DNA of 64,000 nucleotides from Azoarcus sp. DD4 (GCF_006496635.1 NZ_CP022958.1:4278001-4342000), one strand, 5' to 3'; shown: positions 30,453 to 39,485, counted from the stretch's first letter. Notes: generated from the sequence alone by a model not told the origin. Made by a program: numbers and translations.

Positions 30453-31459
30453 ACCTTCGCCCCGAACAGCTCCAGGCCCAGCTCGACAGACCGCTCGCGC
30501 CGCTCTGGGTACTGCACGGCAACGAGCCCCTGCTCGTTCTGGAAGCCGCCGACGCGATCCGCGCCGCGGCACGGCGGCAAGGCTACTCGGAACGCGAAAC
30601 CCTGGTCGTCGGCCAGGGTTTTCGCTGGGATGCGCTCAGTCTCGCGGCAGGCAACATGTCGCTGTTCGGCGGCGCCAAGCTGATCGACCTGCGCATCCCC
30701 ACCGGCAAACCGGGACGGGATGGCGGCGAGGCTTTGCAGCGTTACGCCAGCCAACTCCCCCAGGCGACCCTCACGCTTGTCACGCTGCCGGAGCTTGACT
30801 GGCAGGCTCGCAAGACGAGCTGGTTCAAGGCACTGACCGATCAAGGCACCGTCCTTGAGCTTAACGCCCCCGAACGCGAACGACTGCCTGGCTGGATTGC
30901 CCACAGGCTGGCCGCGCAACAGCAGTCGGCGGCGGCCGCGGCCCTCGCCTTCATCGCCGACCACGTGGAAGGCAACCTGCTGGCGGCCCATCAGGAAATC
31001 CTCAAGCTCGGCCTGCTCTACCCCGAAGGCTCGGCGCTCACCCTGGAACAGGTCCAGGACGCCGTGCTCAACGTCGCGCGTTACGATATCGACAAGCTGC
31101 GTCAGGCCGTACTCGACGGCGACCCCGCGCGCTGCGCCCGACTGCTGGAGGGTTTGCGCGGCGAGGGCGCAGCACCGCCCCTGATTCTCTGGGCGCTGGC
31201 CAACGAGACCCGCAGCCTGGCGGCCCTGCGCGCCGGGCAGGATGCAGGCCAACCGCTGGCGGCGCTGTTCAAGACCGAGCGCGTCTTCGACGAACGCCGC
31301 AAGCAGGCACTCACTCGCGCCCTCCAGCGCCTCAGCCTCGGAAAGCTGCGGGCCGCCCTGATGCACGCTGCGCGCATCGACCGGATGATCAAGGGGCTTG
31401 CCAGCGGCGACATCTGGGACGAGTTCCTGCAACTCACCTTGCGACTCGCACGCAACTGA
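30449..31459 (+). CDS. holA: DNA polymerase III delta subunit
   Basis: The clamp-loader subunit that opens the beta clamp. The 336-residue product begins with a GTG at 30449 that overlaps the lptE stop (GTGA). The N-terminal AAA+-like region has WVLHGNEPLLVLEAADAIR and the loop MSLFGGAKLIDLR characteristic of delta. No Walker A is expected or present, since delta does not bind ATP. The C-terminal helical collar ends in DIWDEFLQLTLRLA. Position after lptE matches other proteobacteria. Confidence 0.93.
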   Translation: MNLRPEQLQAQLDRPLAPLWVLHGNEPLLVLEAADAIRAAARRQGYSERETLVVGQGFRWDALSLAAGNMSLFGGAKLIDLRIPTGKPGRDGGEALQRYASQLPQATLTLVTLPELDWQARKTSWFKALTDQGTVLELNAPERERLPGWIAHRLAAQQQSAAAAALAFIADHVEGNLLAAHQEILKLGLLYPEGSALTLEQVQDAVLNVARYDIDKLRQAVLDGDPARCARLLEGLRGEGAAPPLILWALANETRSLAALRAGQDAGQPLAALFKTERVFDERRKQALTRALQRLSLGKLRAALMHAARIDRMIKGLASGDIWDEFLQLTLRLARN

Positions 31460-31558
31460 CCGCAGCAGCCAGCCGGCCAGCGTCACGCCCCCTTGAGTAA
31501 GCACATCCGGGGAATTCGGTGTTCTAATTCGTATTTGGTCTGACAGCCCGATACCACG

Positions 31559-32836
31559 ATGGACATCCAGCACTACATGCAAACGCTCGGCCGTCAGGCG
31601 CGTGCCGCATCGCGCACGCTCGCCAGCGCCTCGACCGCAGCCAAGAACTCCGCCCTGATGGCCATGGCCGCGGAGATCCGCGCGTGCAGCTCAACCCTGC
31701 TCGCCGCCAACGCAGCCGATCTCGAAACGGCACGCCACAACGGACTTGAAGACGCCCTGATCGACCGCCTGACGCTGACCGCCAAGGGTATCGAGGCAAT
31801 GGCCGCCGGCCTCGAACAGGTCGCAGCCCTGCCCGACCCTGTCGGCGAGATCACCGACGTCAAACGCCGCCCGTCCGGCATCCAGGTCGGCAAGATGCGC
31901 GTGCCGCTCGGCGTGATCGGCATCATCTACGAGGCGCGCCCCAACGTCACCGCCGACGCCGCTGCCTTGTGCCTGAAATCGGGCAACGCTGCGATCCTGC
32001 GTGGAGGCAAGGAGGCGCTCAACGCCAACCAGGCGATCGCCACCTGTGTGCGCGCCGGTCTCGCGGCAGCCGGCCTGCCCGAGACCGCTGTGCAGGTGGT
32101 AGAAACCACCGATCGGGCAGCGGTCGGTGAATTGATCACCATGCCCGAGTTCGTCGACGTGATCGTCCCCCGCGGCGGCAAGAGCCTCATCGAAAGGATT
32201 TCGCGCGAAGCCCGCGTCCCGGTGATCAAGCACCTGGACGGCAATTGCCACGTCTATATCGATGAACAGGCCGATCCGGCCAAGGTCGTTCCCATCGTCG
32301 AAAACTCCAAGACGCAGCGCTACGGCACCTGCAACACGACCGAATCGCTACTGGTCGCACGCACTGTCGCAGCGACCTTTCTGCCTGAAATCGGCCGCAT
32401 GCTTGCCGGCCAAGGGGTCGAAATGCGTGCTTGCGCCGAGTCACTGGCGATCCTGCGCGATGCACGCATCGCCAACGCCAAGCTCGTTGCCGCCACCGAC
32501 CAGGATTGGCAGGAGGAATATCTGGCCCCGATCATCGCCATCAAGCTCGTGGACGGACTCGATGAAGCGATCACGCATATCAACACCTACAGTTCGGGCC
32601 ACACCGAAGCAATCGTCACCGAAAACTACACCCACGCCATGCGCTTCCTGAGAGAAGTCGACTCCGCTTCCGTCATGGTGAATGCGTCCACCCGCTTCGC
32701 CGACGGTTTCGAGTATGGCCTGGGTGCCGAGATCGGCATTTCCACCGACAAGATCCACGCCCGCGGACCAGTGGGGCTGGAAGGTCTGACCAGTCAGAAA
32801 TGGATCGTGTTCGGCAATGGTGAAGTACGCAGTTGA
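31559..32836 (+). CDS. proA: Gamma-glutamyl phosphate reductase
   Basis: Reduces glutamyl-5-phosphate to the semialdehyde with NADPH, the second step of proline synthesis. The 425-residue product is an aldehyde-dehydrogenase-fold enzyme with the family blocks PLGVIGIIYEARPNVT, KSGNAAILRGGKEA and HLDGNCHVY. The catalytic cysteine is C258 in RYGTCNTTES. It follows holA after 99 bases on the same strand, so it may share transcription. No proB is visible here. Confidence 0.97.
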   Translation: MDIQHYMQTLGRQARAASRTLASASTAAKNSALMAMAAEIRACSSTLLAANAADLETARHNGLEDALIDRLTLTAKGIEAMAAGLEQVAALPDPVGEITDVKRRPSGIQVGKMRVPLGVIGIIYEARPNVTADAAALCLKSGNAAILRGGKEALNANQAIATCVRAGLAAAGLPETAVQVVETTDRAAVGELITMPEFVDVIVPRGGKSLIERISREARVPVIKHLDGNCHVYIDEQADPAKVVPIVENSKTQRYGTCNTTESLLVARTVAATFLPEIGRMLAGQGVEMRACAESLAILRDARIANAKLVAATDQDWQEEYLAPIIAIKLVDGLDEAITHINTYSSGHTEAIVTENYTHAMRFLREVDSASVMVNASTRFADGFEYGLGAEIGISTDKIHARGPVGLEGLTSQKWIVFGNGEVRS

Positions 32837-32923
32837 TCCTGCGCGCAGCGACACGCGGCGCAGATTCGTTGCGGAGTTCGGGTTTCTACGTAGACCCGAC
32901 GACAGCCGGATACAAGGCTACCG

Positions 32924-32932
32924 TGGCATAAT
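32924..32932 (+). promoter_or_regulatory. Possible extended -10 element upstream of xerD
   Basis: TG-G-CATAAT matches the extended -10 pattern. No good -35 hexamer lies 17 bases upstream, which such promoters can tolerate. The expected start point would fall about 100 bases before xerD. Confidence 0.25.
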
Positions 32933-32941
32933 GCCCATATT

Positions 32942-32966
32942 GGGGCCCAAGGCCCCTGGCGTTTTT
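32942..32966 (+). terminator. Possible weak terminator after proA
   Basis: A six-base-pair GGGGCC/GGCCCC stem with a three-base loop is followed, after five bases, by TTTTT. The stem is short and the T tract is displaced, so this is tentative. Confidence 0.35.
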
Positions 32967-33039
32967 GCTCTGGGGTAGAGCAAACGGGTCGGCGGGGTCC
33001 TCGGGCCTCGCCGCACCCACCTCCCGGCCCATCCCTTCC

Positions 33040-33957
33040 ATGACCGCTGTCGAACAGTTTCTGCCCGTCAACACCCGCGGCGAACTCGACGCGTTCTGCG
33101 ACGCCATGTGGCTGGAACACGGCCTGTCCCGCAATACACTGTCCAGCTACCGCAGCGACCTCGCGCTATTTGCCGCTTGGCTGGAGAAGCGCGGCACCGA
33201 CCTCAAGGCCGCCAGCAATACTGATTTGAGCGCCTATCTTGCGGAATTCAGCCGCCGCGCCAAACCGGCCAGTCAGCGGCGCCTCCTGTCGGCCTGGCGC
33301 CGCTACTACCGCTACCTGATGGCTAACGGTCAGGGCACCACCGACCCCACCCAGTTGCTAGACGCACCGCTACCGACCGAGCGGTTTCCGCGCAGCGTGT
33401 CCGAGGCGCAAGTCGAGGCATTGCTTGCCGCGCCTGATGTCGACACGCCGTTGGGCCTGCGTGATCGCGCCATGCTGGAACTGCTCTACGCCAGTGGGCT
33501 GCGCGTATCCGAACTGGTCGAACTGAAGCTCTTTGCTGTCAGCCTGTCCGACGGCGCCGTCAAGATCATGGGCAAGGGCAGCAAGGAGCGCCTGGTTCCA
33601 ACCGGTGAAATCGCACTCGAGTGGCTGGCCCGCTACCTCAAGAACGCCCGCCCCACCCTGCTCGGCAACAAGGTCTGCGACGAGGTCTTCGTCACCCGCA
33701 GGGCAGCCGGCATGAGCCGACAAATGTTCTGGCGCATCATCAAGCAATATGCGCCGCAAGCAGGCATCCCGGCCGACCGCATATCGCCCCACACGCTACG
33801 TCATGCGTTTGCCACCCATCTCCTTAATCACGGGGCAGACCTGCGGGTCGTGCAACTGCTTCTCGGGCATGCCGACATATCGACCACCCAGATCTACACC
33901 CATGTAGCCCGAGAAAGGCTCAAACAACTACACCAGGTGCATCACCCGCGAAGCTGA
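33040..33957 (+). CDS. xerD: Tyrosine recombinase XerD
   Basis: Resolves chromosome dimers at dif together with XerC. The 305-residue product has the N-terminal SAM-like core-binding domain (EHGLSRNTLSSYRSDL) and the catalytic domain. All active-site residues are visible: R155 in ASGLRVSEL, K179 in GKGSKER, H251 and R254 in HTLRHAFATHL, H277 in LLGHADIST, and the nucleophile Y286. Closeness to XerD rather than XerC is judged from the general sequence and is less certain than the family. The ATG at 33040 lacks a clear ribosome site. The next gene follows almost directly. Confidence 0.92.
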   Translation: MTAVEQFLPVNTRGELDAFCDAMWLEHGLSRNTLSSYRSDLALFAAWLEKRGTDLKAASNTDLSAYLAEFSRRAKPASQRRLLSAWRRYYRYLMANGQGTTDPTQLLDAPLPTERFPRSVSEAQVEALLAAPDVDTPLGLRDRAMLELLYASGLRVSELVELKLFAVSLSDGAVKIMGKGSKERLVPTGEIALEWLARYLKNARPTLLGNKVCDEVFVTRRAAGMSRQMFWRIIKQYAPQAGIPADRISPHTLRHAFATHLLNHGADLRVVQLLLGHADISTTQIYTHVARERLKQLHQVHHPRS

Positions 33958-33999
33958 ATGCAGCCCATCCGGCGCGCGCCCTTTCGATCAGGTCATCCC

Positions 34000-34491
34000 A
34001 TGAGCAAGAACTCCAATCATGCGCCGGAGACGCCGGCAACGCGATTTCTGCGGCAACACGGAATCGCACATTCGAATCACCTTTATACCTACGAAGAACA
34101 CGGCGGCACGGCAGTGTCGGCGCGGGAATTGAACGTCCCCGAACATGCAGTCATCAAAACGCTGATCATGGAAGACGAGAACGCTAATCCGCTGATCGTA
34201 TTGATGCACGGCGACCGCAAGGTTTCCACCAAGGAGCTCGCGCGCCAGACCGGGCACAAACGCATCGAACCCTGCAGGCCGGAAATTGCCAACCGGCACT
34301 CGGGCTATCTCGTTGGCGGCACCTCCCCTTTCGGGACGCGCAAGCCCATGCCGGTGTATATGGAGAAATCAATTCTCGACCTTCCACTCATCTACATCAA
34401 CGGAGGACGGCGCGGCTACCTCGTCGGCATTCACCCTCACGACATCGTCCGCTGCCTCAAACCGGAATTCGTCCAGGCCGCCTTGCCCTGA
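34000..34491 (+). CDS. ybaK: YbaK-type aminoacyl-tRNA deacylase
   Basis: A 163-residue trans-editing protein of the YbaK/ProX family; YbaK removes cysteine from Cys-tRNA-Pro. The conserved lysine lies in HAVIKTLIMEDE, and the GGTSPFGTRKPMPVY segment is typical. I place the start at ATG 34000 (MSKNSNHAPETPATRFLRQHG) because family members begin this way; an ATG at 33958, abutting the xerD stop, would add 14 unsupported residues. It is probably co-transcribed with xerD. Confidence 0.9.
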   Translation: MSKNSNHAPETPATRFLRQHGIAHSNHLYTYEEHGGTAVSARELNVPEHAVIKTLIMEDENANPLIVLMHGDRKVSTKELARQTGHKRIEPCRPEIANRHSGYLVGGTSPFGTRKPMPVYMEKSILDLPLIYINGGRRGYLVGIHPHDIVRCLKPEFVQAALP

Positions 34492-34535
34492 CACGATTTG
34501 CACCCGGTTTTCATTTAGGGTAACTTACCGTCAGT

Positions 34536-34550
34536 AATTGAATTTCAATT
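34536..34550. promoter_or_regulatory. Perfect 15-base AT-rich palindrome upstream of hns
   Basis: AATTGAA and TTCAATT arms flank a single T, 75 bases before the hns start, within an AT-rich stretch. It is a candidate promoter-region operator, possibly for autoregulation by a nucleoid protein. Confidence 0.4.
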
Positions 34551-34624
34551 CAGCGAAAATACGCAAGCGCAACAAGAGAATTCAAATCACCGCGCACGAA
34601 CCGCGGTTTTCACCGGGAGCAAGA

Positions 34625-34984
34625 ATGGAACTTGGAAACCTGTCGCTGACCGAACTGCGCCGCCTTCAATCCAAGGTTGAAGCCGAGATCCGCCGGCGTA
34701 GCGATTCCACCCGCCGCGACCTGCTCAAGAAAATGCAGAAGATGGCTGCCGACGAAGGCTTGTCGCTGAGCGACCTGCTCGGCGCCACGCCCACCGCAGC
34801 CCCAGAAAAGAAGCCCGCAGCGAAGCGTACGCGCGAAACAGGCCCCAAGAAGAAAGAGGCATCGCCGATCAAGTTCCGCCACCCTGAAAAACCAGGTATT
34901 GGCTGGAGTGGCCGTGGTCGTAAGCCGCAGTGGGCACTGGACTGGCTGGCTCAAGGCAAGTCGATCGAAGAATTGGCGGTCTGA
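34625..34984 (+). CDS. H-NS family histone-like protein
   Basis: A 119-residue nucleoid protein. The N-terminal half is a coiled coil for dimerisation (LSLTELRRLQSKVEAEIRRRS and LLKKMQKMAADEG), followed by a Lys/Ala/Pro-rich linker. The C-terminal DNA-binding domain contains the AT-hook-like GWSGRGRKPQWALDWLAQGKSIEEL, the signature of the betaproteobacterial H-NS/BpH3 group. It would bind AT-rich DNA and silence transcription. GGGAG precedes the ATG. A terminator follows. The surrounding DNA is GC-rich, and I see no adjacent foreign island for it to silence. Confidence 0.93.
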   Translation: MELGNLSLTELRRLQSKVEAEIRRRSDSTRRDLLKKMQKMAADEGLSLSDLLGATPTAAPEKKPAAKRTRETGPKKKEASPIKFRHPEKPGIGWSGRGRKPQWALDWLAQGKSIEELAV

Positions 34985-35042
34985 TCGAAGTGCGCCAGGA
35001 GCAGCCGCCCGCTCCTGCGCAAGACCAACCTTCCCGCACCAC

Positions 35043-35079
35043 GAGAACGCCACCCTGAAGGGTGGCGTTCTCATTTCTG
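35043..35079 (+). terminator. Intrinsic terminator after the hns gene
   Basis: A 13-base-pair stem (GAGAACGCCACCC with GGGTGGCGTTCTC) and a four-base TGAA loop are followed by ATTTCT. The stem is very stable, though the T tract is modest. Confidence 0.8.
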
Positions 35080-35132
35080 GGGAGTGACAATTCCTTCGAT
35101 TATCCCCGGGCCGCGCACGATCAATCCGGCAA

Positions 35133-35510
35133 TCAGATCGTGCCCGCAGGCAGGTGAATACCGTCCTTGCCACGCTGAATGAATACACCAACGCGGCGGA
35201 CGCCCTTCATCACGCCGATCTTCGCAATACGTATCTTTACCCATGGCGCACCGAACTCGTCGAACAGAAGCTTGACGACGAACTCCCCCAGCGTTTCGAT
35301 CAGATTGAAATGACGCCCGGCCAATTCACTGCGGATGCGCTCGATCACTTCTGCGTAATTGATGGTATCGGCAATATCGTCGTGCTCCGCAGCCGCGTCG
35401 GGCACGCCAAAGGTGAGGTTGAGCTCCACGGTCTGGGGCGCGGCCTTCTCCCGCGGGTAGATCCCCACCCATGCCTGCACCCGCAACTCCTCGATGAAGA
35501 TGAAATCCAT
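35133..35510 (-). CDS. folB: Dihydroneopterin aldolase
   Basis: Cleaves dihydroneopterin in folate synthesis. The 125-residue product has the FolB/FolX fold blocks: the active-site region GIYPREKAAPQTVELNL, the conserved NYAEVIERI and the GRHFNLIETLGEFV helix. The catalytic lysine lies in the KIGVMKGVRRVGVFI end region. It is divergent from plsY with about 100 bases between them, a common arrangement in proteobacteria. Confidence 0.93.
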   Translation of the reverse strand: MDFIFIEELRVQAWVGIYPREKAAPQTVELNLTFGVPDAAAEHDDIADTINYAEVIERIRSELAGRHFNLIETLGEFVVKLLFDEFGAPWVKIRIAKIGVMKGVRRVGVFIQRGKDGIHLPAGTI

Positions 35511-35613
35511 GCTGCTTCCCGATTAGAATCGCAGCGATTCTATCCCGGAAGCACGGCCCGTTGGACGCAAGCGGGCGCCCGCTCCCCCATTCCAGCAAAC
35601 TCCCGGATCTACG

Positions 35614-36210
35614 ATGCCCCTCGTTGCACTTCTGCTCGTCGCTTATCTGCTCGGCTCGATTCCCTTCGCCATCGTTTCCAGCCGCGCCTTCGGCCTTGAA
35701 GACCCTCGCCGCTACGGCTCGGGCAATCCGGGGGCAACCAACGTTCTGCGCAGCGGCAACAAGGGCGCTGCGATCACCACCTTGATAGGCGACTGCCTTA
35801 AAGGCTGGCTGGCGGTTTGGGCCGCGCAGCAACTCGGCTTCAGTGCATTCGACGCAGCACTCGCCGGCCTTGCCGCCTTTCTCGGCCACGTCTTCTCGGT
35901 CTTTCTCCGCTTCAATGGCGGCAAGGGCGTAGCCACCGCGCTCGGGGTACTGGCCGGCATACATGGCGGCGTCGCATTGACCTGCCTTGCAATCTGGCTG
36001 GTCGTCGCGCTGATCAGCCGGTATTCGTCCGCAGCCGCTCTCGCCGCCGCTCTCGGCGCCCCGGTGGCCGGTTTGTATTTCCTCGACGAACAGGCCACCA
36101 TCGGTGTCCTGAGCGCAATATCGGCAGTGCTGATCTGGCGCCACGCTGCCAATATTCGGCGCCTGCGTGACGGCACGGAGGGGCGCATCGGCGACAAGAA
36201 AAAGAAATGA
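35614..36210 (+). CDS. plsY: Glycerol-3-phosphate acyltransferase PlsY
   Basis: An integral membrane enzyme that transfers the acyl group from acyl-phosphate to glycerol-3-phosphate, the first step of phospholipid synthesis. The 198-residue product has several transmembrane helices and the conserved cytosolic motifs: GSIPFA, RRYGSGNPGATNVLR, and GHVFSVFLRFNGGKGVAT. It ends with a lysine-rich tail. Its stop lies two bases from the stop of the convergent tsaD. Confidence 0.96.
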   Translation: MPLVALLLVAYLLGSIPFAIVSSRAFGLEDPRRYGSGNPGATNVLRSGNKGAAITTLIGDCLKGWLAVWAAQQLGFSAFDAALAGLAAFLGHVFSVFLRFNGGKGVATALGVLAGIHGGVALTCLAIWLVVALISRYSSAAALAAALGAPVAGLYFLDEQATIGVLSAISAVLIWRHAANIRRLRDGTEGRIGDKKKK

Positions 36211-36212
36211 CC

Positions 36213-37232
36213 TCAGTGCGGCGGTTTCAATTCACTCAAGACCCAGCGCGGCCGAATGCGAATTGCCGGACCATCACCGCGCTCCCCGACCGCCAGCCGC
36301 AATGCACCAGCGAATGCGATCATCGCACCGTTGTCGGTACATAGCGCCGGCTCGGGATAGTAGACACGGCAACGCCGCCGGCGCGCGGCCTCGTCCAAGC
36401 GCTCACGCAGGCGGCGATTGGCCCCAACCCCACCGGCAACCACGAGCGCGTTCAATCCGGACTGCTTCAGGGCCGACATCGACTTGGCACACAACACGTC
36501 GACGACCGCCTCTTGGAAATCCGCAGCCAGGTCCGCGGCCTGCTCGCCCCGCCAGCTGCCGCCCGAAACACAATTAAGTACCGCCGTTTTCAGACCGCTG
36601 AAACTGAAATCCAGATCGCCCGAATGCAGCATCGGACGCGGCAACCTGAACTTTCCCGCGACACCTCCCTCTGCCAGGGCCGCCAACTGAGGACCGCCCG
36701 GGTAGCCAAGACCCAGCAGTTTGGCGGTCTTGTCGAAGGCCTCCCCCGCCGCGTCGTCCAACGATTCGCCGAGCAATTCGTAGTCGCCGACATCCGTCAC
36801 GCGCATCAACTGCGTGTGCCCACCAGAGACCAGCAGCGCGACAAACGGAAACTGCGGCGGATTCGCAGACAGCAACGGCGACAGCAGATGCCCCTCGAGA
36901 TGATGAACCGGCAACGCGGGAACGCCGGCGGACAACGCAAAAGCTTCTGCCACACTGGCACCGACCAATAAGGCGCCGGCAAGACCTGGCCCCGCCGTGT
37001 AAGCAACGCCATCAATATCGCCGGCCGAGAGCCCCGTCTCCGACAGCACCTGCTTCAGAAGCAAGGGCAGCCGGCGGATATGGTCGCGCGAGGCCAGCTC
37101 TGGCACCACACCGCCATACGCCGCATGCAGTTCAATCTGCGAATGCAGGCAATGCCCGAGCAGACCAGTCTCCGTGTCGTAGATAGCCACGCCAGTCTCA
37201 TCGCAAGACGTTTCGATTCCGAGTACTCTCAT
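36213..37232 (-). CDS. tsaD: tRNA N6-threonylcarbamoyladenosine transferase subunit TsaD
   Basis: Transfers threonylcarbamoyl to A37 of ANN-decoding tRNAs together with TsaB and TsaE. The 339-residue product is an ASKHA-fold protein with GIETSCDET at the start, the metal-binding HHLEGH, VSGGHTQL, and the VAGGVGANRRLR block. The ATG at 37232 is chosen because it begins the canonical MRVLGIETSCDETG; a longer frame upstream overlaps the rpsU promoter region. It is divergent from rpsU, as in E. coli. Confidence 0.97.
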   Translation of the reverse strand: MRVLGIETSCDETGVAIYDTETGLLGHCLHSQIELHAAYGGVVPELASRDHIRRLPLLLKQVLSETGLSAGDIDGVAYTAGPGLAGALLVGASVAEAFALSAGVPALPVHHLEGHLLSPLLSANPPQFPFVALLVSGGHTQLMRVTDVGDYELLGESLDDAAGEAFDKTAKLLGLGYPGGPQLAALAEGGVAGKFRLPRPMLHSGDLDFSFSGLKTAVLNCVSGGSWRGEQAADLAADFQEAVVDVLCAKSMSALKQSGLNALVVAGGVGANRRLRERLDEAARRRRCRVYYPEPALCTDNGAMIAFAGALRLAVGERGDGPAIRIRPRWVLSELKPPH

Positions 37233-37295
37233 GCACCACCCATACAAAGCCGCCCGCCATTCTACCCGGCCCGACCGATTTTCTCTCCAGTCATC

Positions 37296-37324
37296 TTGCG
37301 TGCATTGCGAACTGGGGGTAAACT
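37296..37324 (+). promoter_or_regulatory. Likely rpsU operon promoter
   Basis: TTGCGT and TAAACT hexamers are spaced by 17 bases, giving a start about 34 bases before rpsU. The fit to the sigma-70 consensus is moderate and the position is right. Confidence 0.5.
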
Positions 37325-37364
37325 CGCGCACTTTCCGCTCACCAGACACTCAAGGAAGTACGCA

Positions 37365-37577
37365 ATGCCCGGTATTCGCGTCAAGGAAAACGAGCCGTTT
37401 GAAGTTGCGATCCGCCGCTTCAAGCGCACCATCGAGAAGACCGGTGTGCTGACCGAGCTTCGCTCCCGCGAGTTCTACGAAAAGCCCACCGCCGAGCGCA
37501 AGCGCAAGCTCGCTGCCGCAGTGAAGCGCAATCACAAGCGCCTGCGCAGCCAGATGCTGCCGCCGAAGCTTTACTGA
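37365..37577 (+). CDS. rpsU: 30S ribosomal protein S21
   Basis: A 70-residue basic ribosomal protein needed for initiation on many mRNAs. The sequence starts MPGIRVKENEPFEVAIRRFKR and ends RSQMLPPKLY, both typical of the family. AAGGAAG precedes the ATG. It is the first gene of the rpsU-dnaG-rpoD macromolecular synthesis block, and a strong terminator separates it from dnaG, allowing far more S21 than primase to be made. Confidence 0.98.
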   Translation: MPGIRVKENEPFEVAIRRFKRTIEKTGVLTELRSREFYEKPTAERKRKLAAAVKRNHKRLRSQMLPPKLY

Positions 37578-37607
37578 TCCAGCACTCGCTGATCCAGTAG
37601 CCCGCGC

Positions 37608-37653
37608 GCCGGGCGGAAACCAGAACGGTTTCCGCCCGGCGCCGTATTTTTTT
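37608..37653 (+). terminator. Terminator/attenuator between rpsU and dnaG
   Basis: A perfect 14-base-pair stem (GCCGGGCGGAAACC with GGTTTCCGCCCGGC) and a five-base loop are followed by TATTTTTTT, ending just two bases before the dnaG ATG. It must be partly read through for dnaG to be expressed from the rpsU promoter. Confidence 0.93.
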
Positions 37654-37655
37654 CG

Positions 37656-39485
37656 ATGATCCCCCAGTCCTTCGTTCAGGATCTACTCTCTCGCATCGAC
37701 ATCGTCGATGTTATCGAACGCTATCTCCCCCTGAAAAAGGGCGGAGCGAACTACTTCGCCTGCTGCCCTTTCCATGGCGAGAAATCCGCCTCCTTTTCAG
37801 TCAGCCCGACCAAGCAGTTCTACCATTGCTTCGGTTGCGGTGCACACGGCAGCGCAATCGGGTTTCTGATGGAGTACAGCGGCCTCGGCTTTGTCGAGGC
37901 GGTAAAGGAACTCGCCGCACAGGCCGGCGTCCAGGTTCCGGACGACGGCAAGCAGGCCAGTCACCAGCCCGATCGCGACACCGAACGCCTGCTCGAAGCA
38001 ATGAGCGCAACGACGCGCTTTTACCGCGAACAGCTCAAGAACGCTCCCGCCGCCATCGATTACCTCAAGCGCCGCGGCCTCAGCGGCGAGATCGCGGCGC
38101 GCTTCAACATCGGCTATGCACCCGACGAATGGCAGGCGCTACAGCGCATCTTCCCTGACTACCAAGCCAAACACCTCGCCGACGCCGGCCTCGTCATCGA
38201 CAATGATCAAGGGCGGCGCTACGACCGTTTTCGCAACCGCATCATCTTCCCCATCCACGACCGCCGCGGCCGCGTCATCGCGTTCGGCGGCCGCGTCCTC
38301 GACAGCGGCGAACCGAAATACCTGAACTCGCCGGAGACCCCGCTGTTCGAGAAGGGCCGCGAGCTCTACGGACTGTTCCTCGCCCAGAAAGCCATTCGCG
38401 ACGCCGGATTCGCGCTGGTCGTCGAGGGCTACATGGACGTCGTGGCCCTTGCCCAGTTCGGCATCGAGAACGCCGTTGCAACACTTGGCACCGCCACGAC
38501 CCCCCATCACATCCAGACACTGCTGCGACAAACCGACCGCATCGTCTTCTGCTTCGACGGCGACAGCGCGGGCCGCCGCGCCGCACGCCGCGCCCTCGAG
38601 AACGCACTGGAAGCCTTGCGTGACGACGTCACCCTGGCATTTCTCTTCCTGCCAACCGAGCACGACCCCGACTCCTTCGTTCGAGACAAAGGCGCCGACG
38701 CTTTCCGCAACGCCGCCACCAACGCCACGCCGCTAGCACGCGTCCTGATGCAGGAGCTGACCGAGCAATGCGACCTCGAAACACCAGAGGGGCGCGCCAG
38801 GCTGGTGCACGAAGCCAAACCGCTGGTGACGCGGGTCGCCGCGCCGCTGCTCAGACTCCAGCTCGTCAAGATGATCGCCGACGCCAGCGGCCTCACCCAG
38901 AAGGAAGTCGAGCATGCGTTCGGCCTGCAATCCGCCAGCAACACCCGAACACAGCGCGAACCGCAATGGCGGGATACCCCCCGCGGCGAGCGAGGCTTCG
39001 ACAGACAAGCAGCACCGCCGCGCGCCCAGGGACGCCGTCGCGCACCCTCCACCAGCAGCACGCTGCTGCGACTTGTCGTTCATCATCCGAACTGGGCCGC
39101 ACGCCTCCCCGTCGACCTGATTCCCGCCGACAACCCCGAAGGCCGCGCGCTCATCGCAATCATCGATCTCGTCAGCCTTGGCGAGCCTCTCCCCTCAGGC
39201 GGACTGGGCGCACTGATAGAACGTTTCCGCGACACACCCCATGGAGAAACGCTCGCCCACATCGCCATCGAACTGATCGACACCGAATTCGACGATAACG
39301 TCGTCGAGACACTGTTCGAAGACGCCTTGCGCAAACTCGGCGCCGATGCTGTAACGAGAGAGATCACCGAGCTGCTGGAGGCTGCCAAGACAGGCAGCCT
39401 GTCAGCGACCGAGCGCCACCGGCTGAGCGAACTGCTGCTCGAACGGCGGAACCTCGTCAACGTAGGCAAAGTCTCAGATTTATAG
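37656..39485 (+). CDS. dnaG: DNA primase
   Basis: Makes RNA primers at the replication fork. The 609-residue product has the N-terminal zinc-binding domain (CPFH...CFGC), the RNA polymerase/TOPRIM domain with VVEGYMD and the DGDSAGRRAA metal-binding block, and a C-terminal helicase-interaction domain (about 470-609). The linker near 440-470 is low complexity (Arg/Ala/Ser-rich). The ATG at 37656 comes directly after the terminator T tract, so there is no ribosome site, which should keep translation low. Confidence 0.97.
   Translation: MIPQSFVQDLLSRIDIVDVIERYLPLKKGGANYFACCPFHGEKSASFSVSPTKQFYHCFGCGAHGSAIGFLMEYSGLGFVEAVKELAAQAGVQVPDDGKQASHQPDRDTERLLEAMSATTRFYREQLKNAPAAIDYLKRRGLSGEIAARFNIGYAPDEWQALQRIFPDYQAKHLADAGLVIDNDQGRRYDRFRNRIIFPIHDRRGRVIAFGGRVLDSGEPKYLNSPETPLFEKGRELYGLFLAQKAIRDAGFALVVEGYMDVVALAQFGIENAVATLGTATTPHHIQTLLRQTDRIVFCFDGDSAGRRAARRALENALEALRDDVTLAFLFLPTEHDPDSFVRDKGADAFRNAATNATPLARVLMQELTEQCDLETPEGRARLVHEAKPLVTRVAAPLLRLQLVKMIADASGLTQKEVEHAFGLQSASNTRTQREPQWRDTPRGERGFDRQAAPPRAQGRRRAPSTSSTLLRLVVHHPNWAARLPVDLIPADNPEGRALIAIIDLVSLGEPLPSGGLGALIERFRDTPHGETLAHIAIELIDTEFDDNVVETLFEDALRKLGADAVTREITELLEAAKTGSLSATERHRLSELLLERRNLVNVGKVSDL

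Noticed and set aside
33040..33957. xerD as a mobile-element integrase
   Set aside because: The protein is a standard-length Xer recombinase with no attachment site, direct repeats or phage genes nearby.
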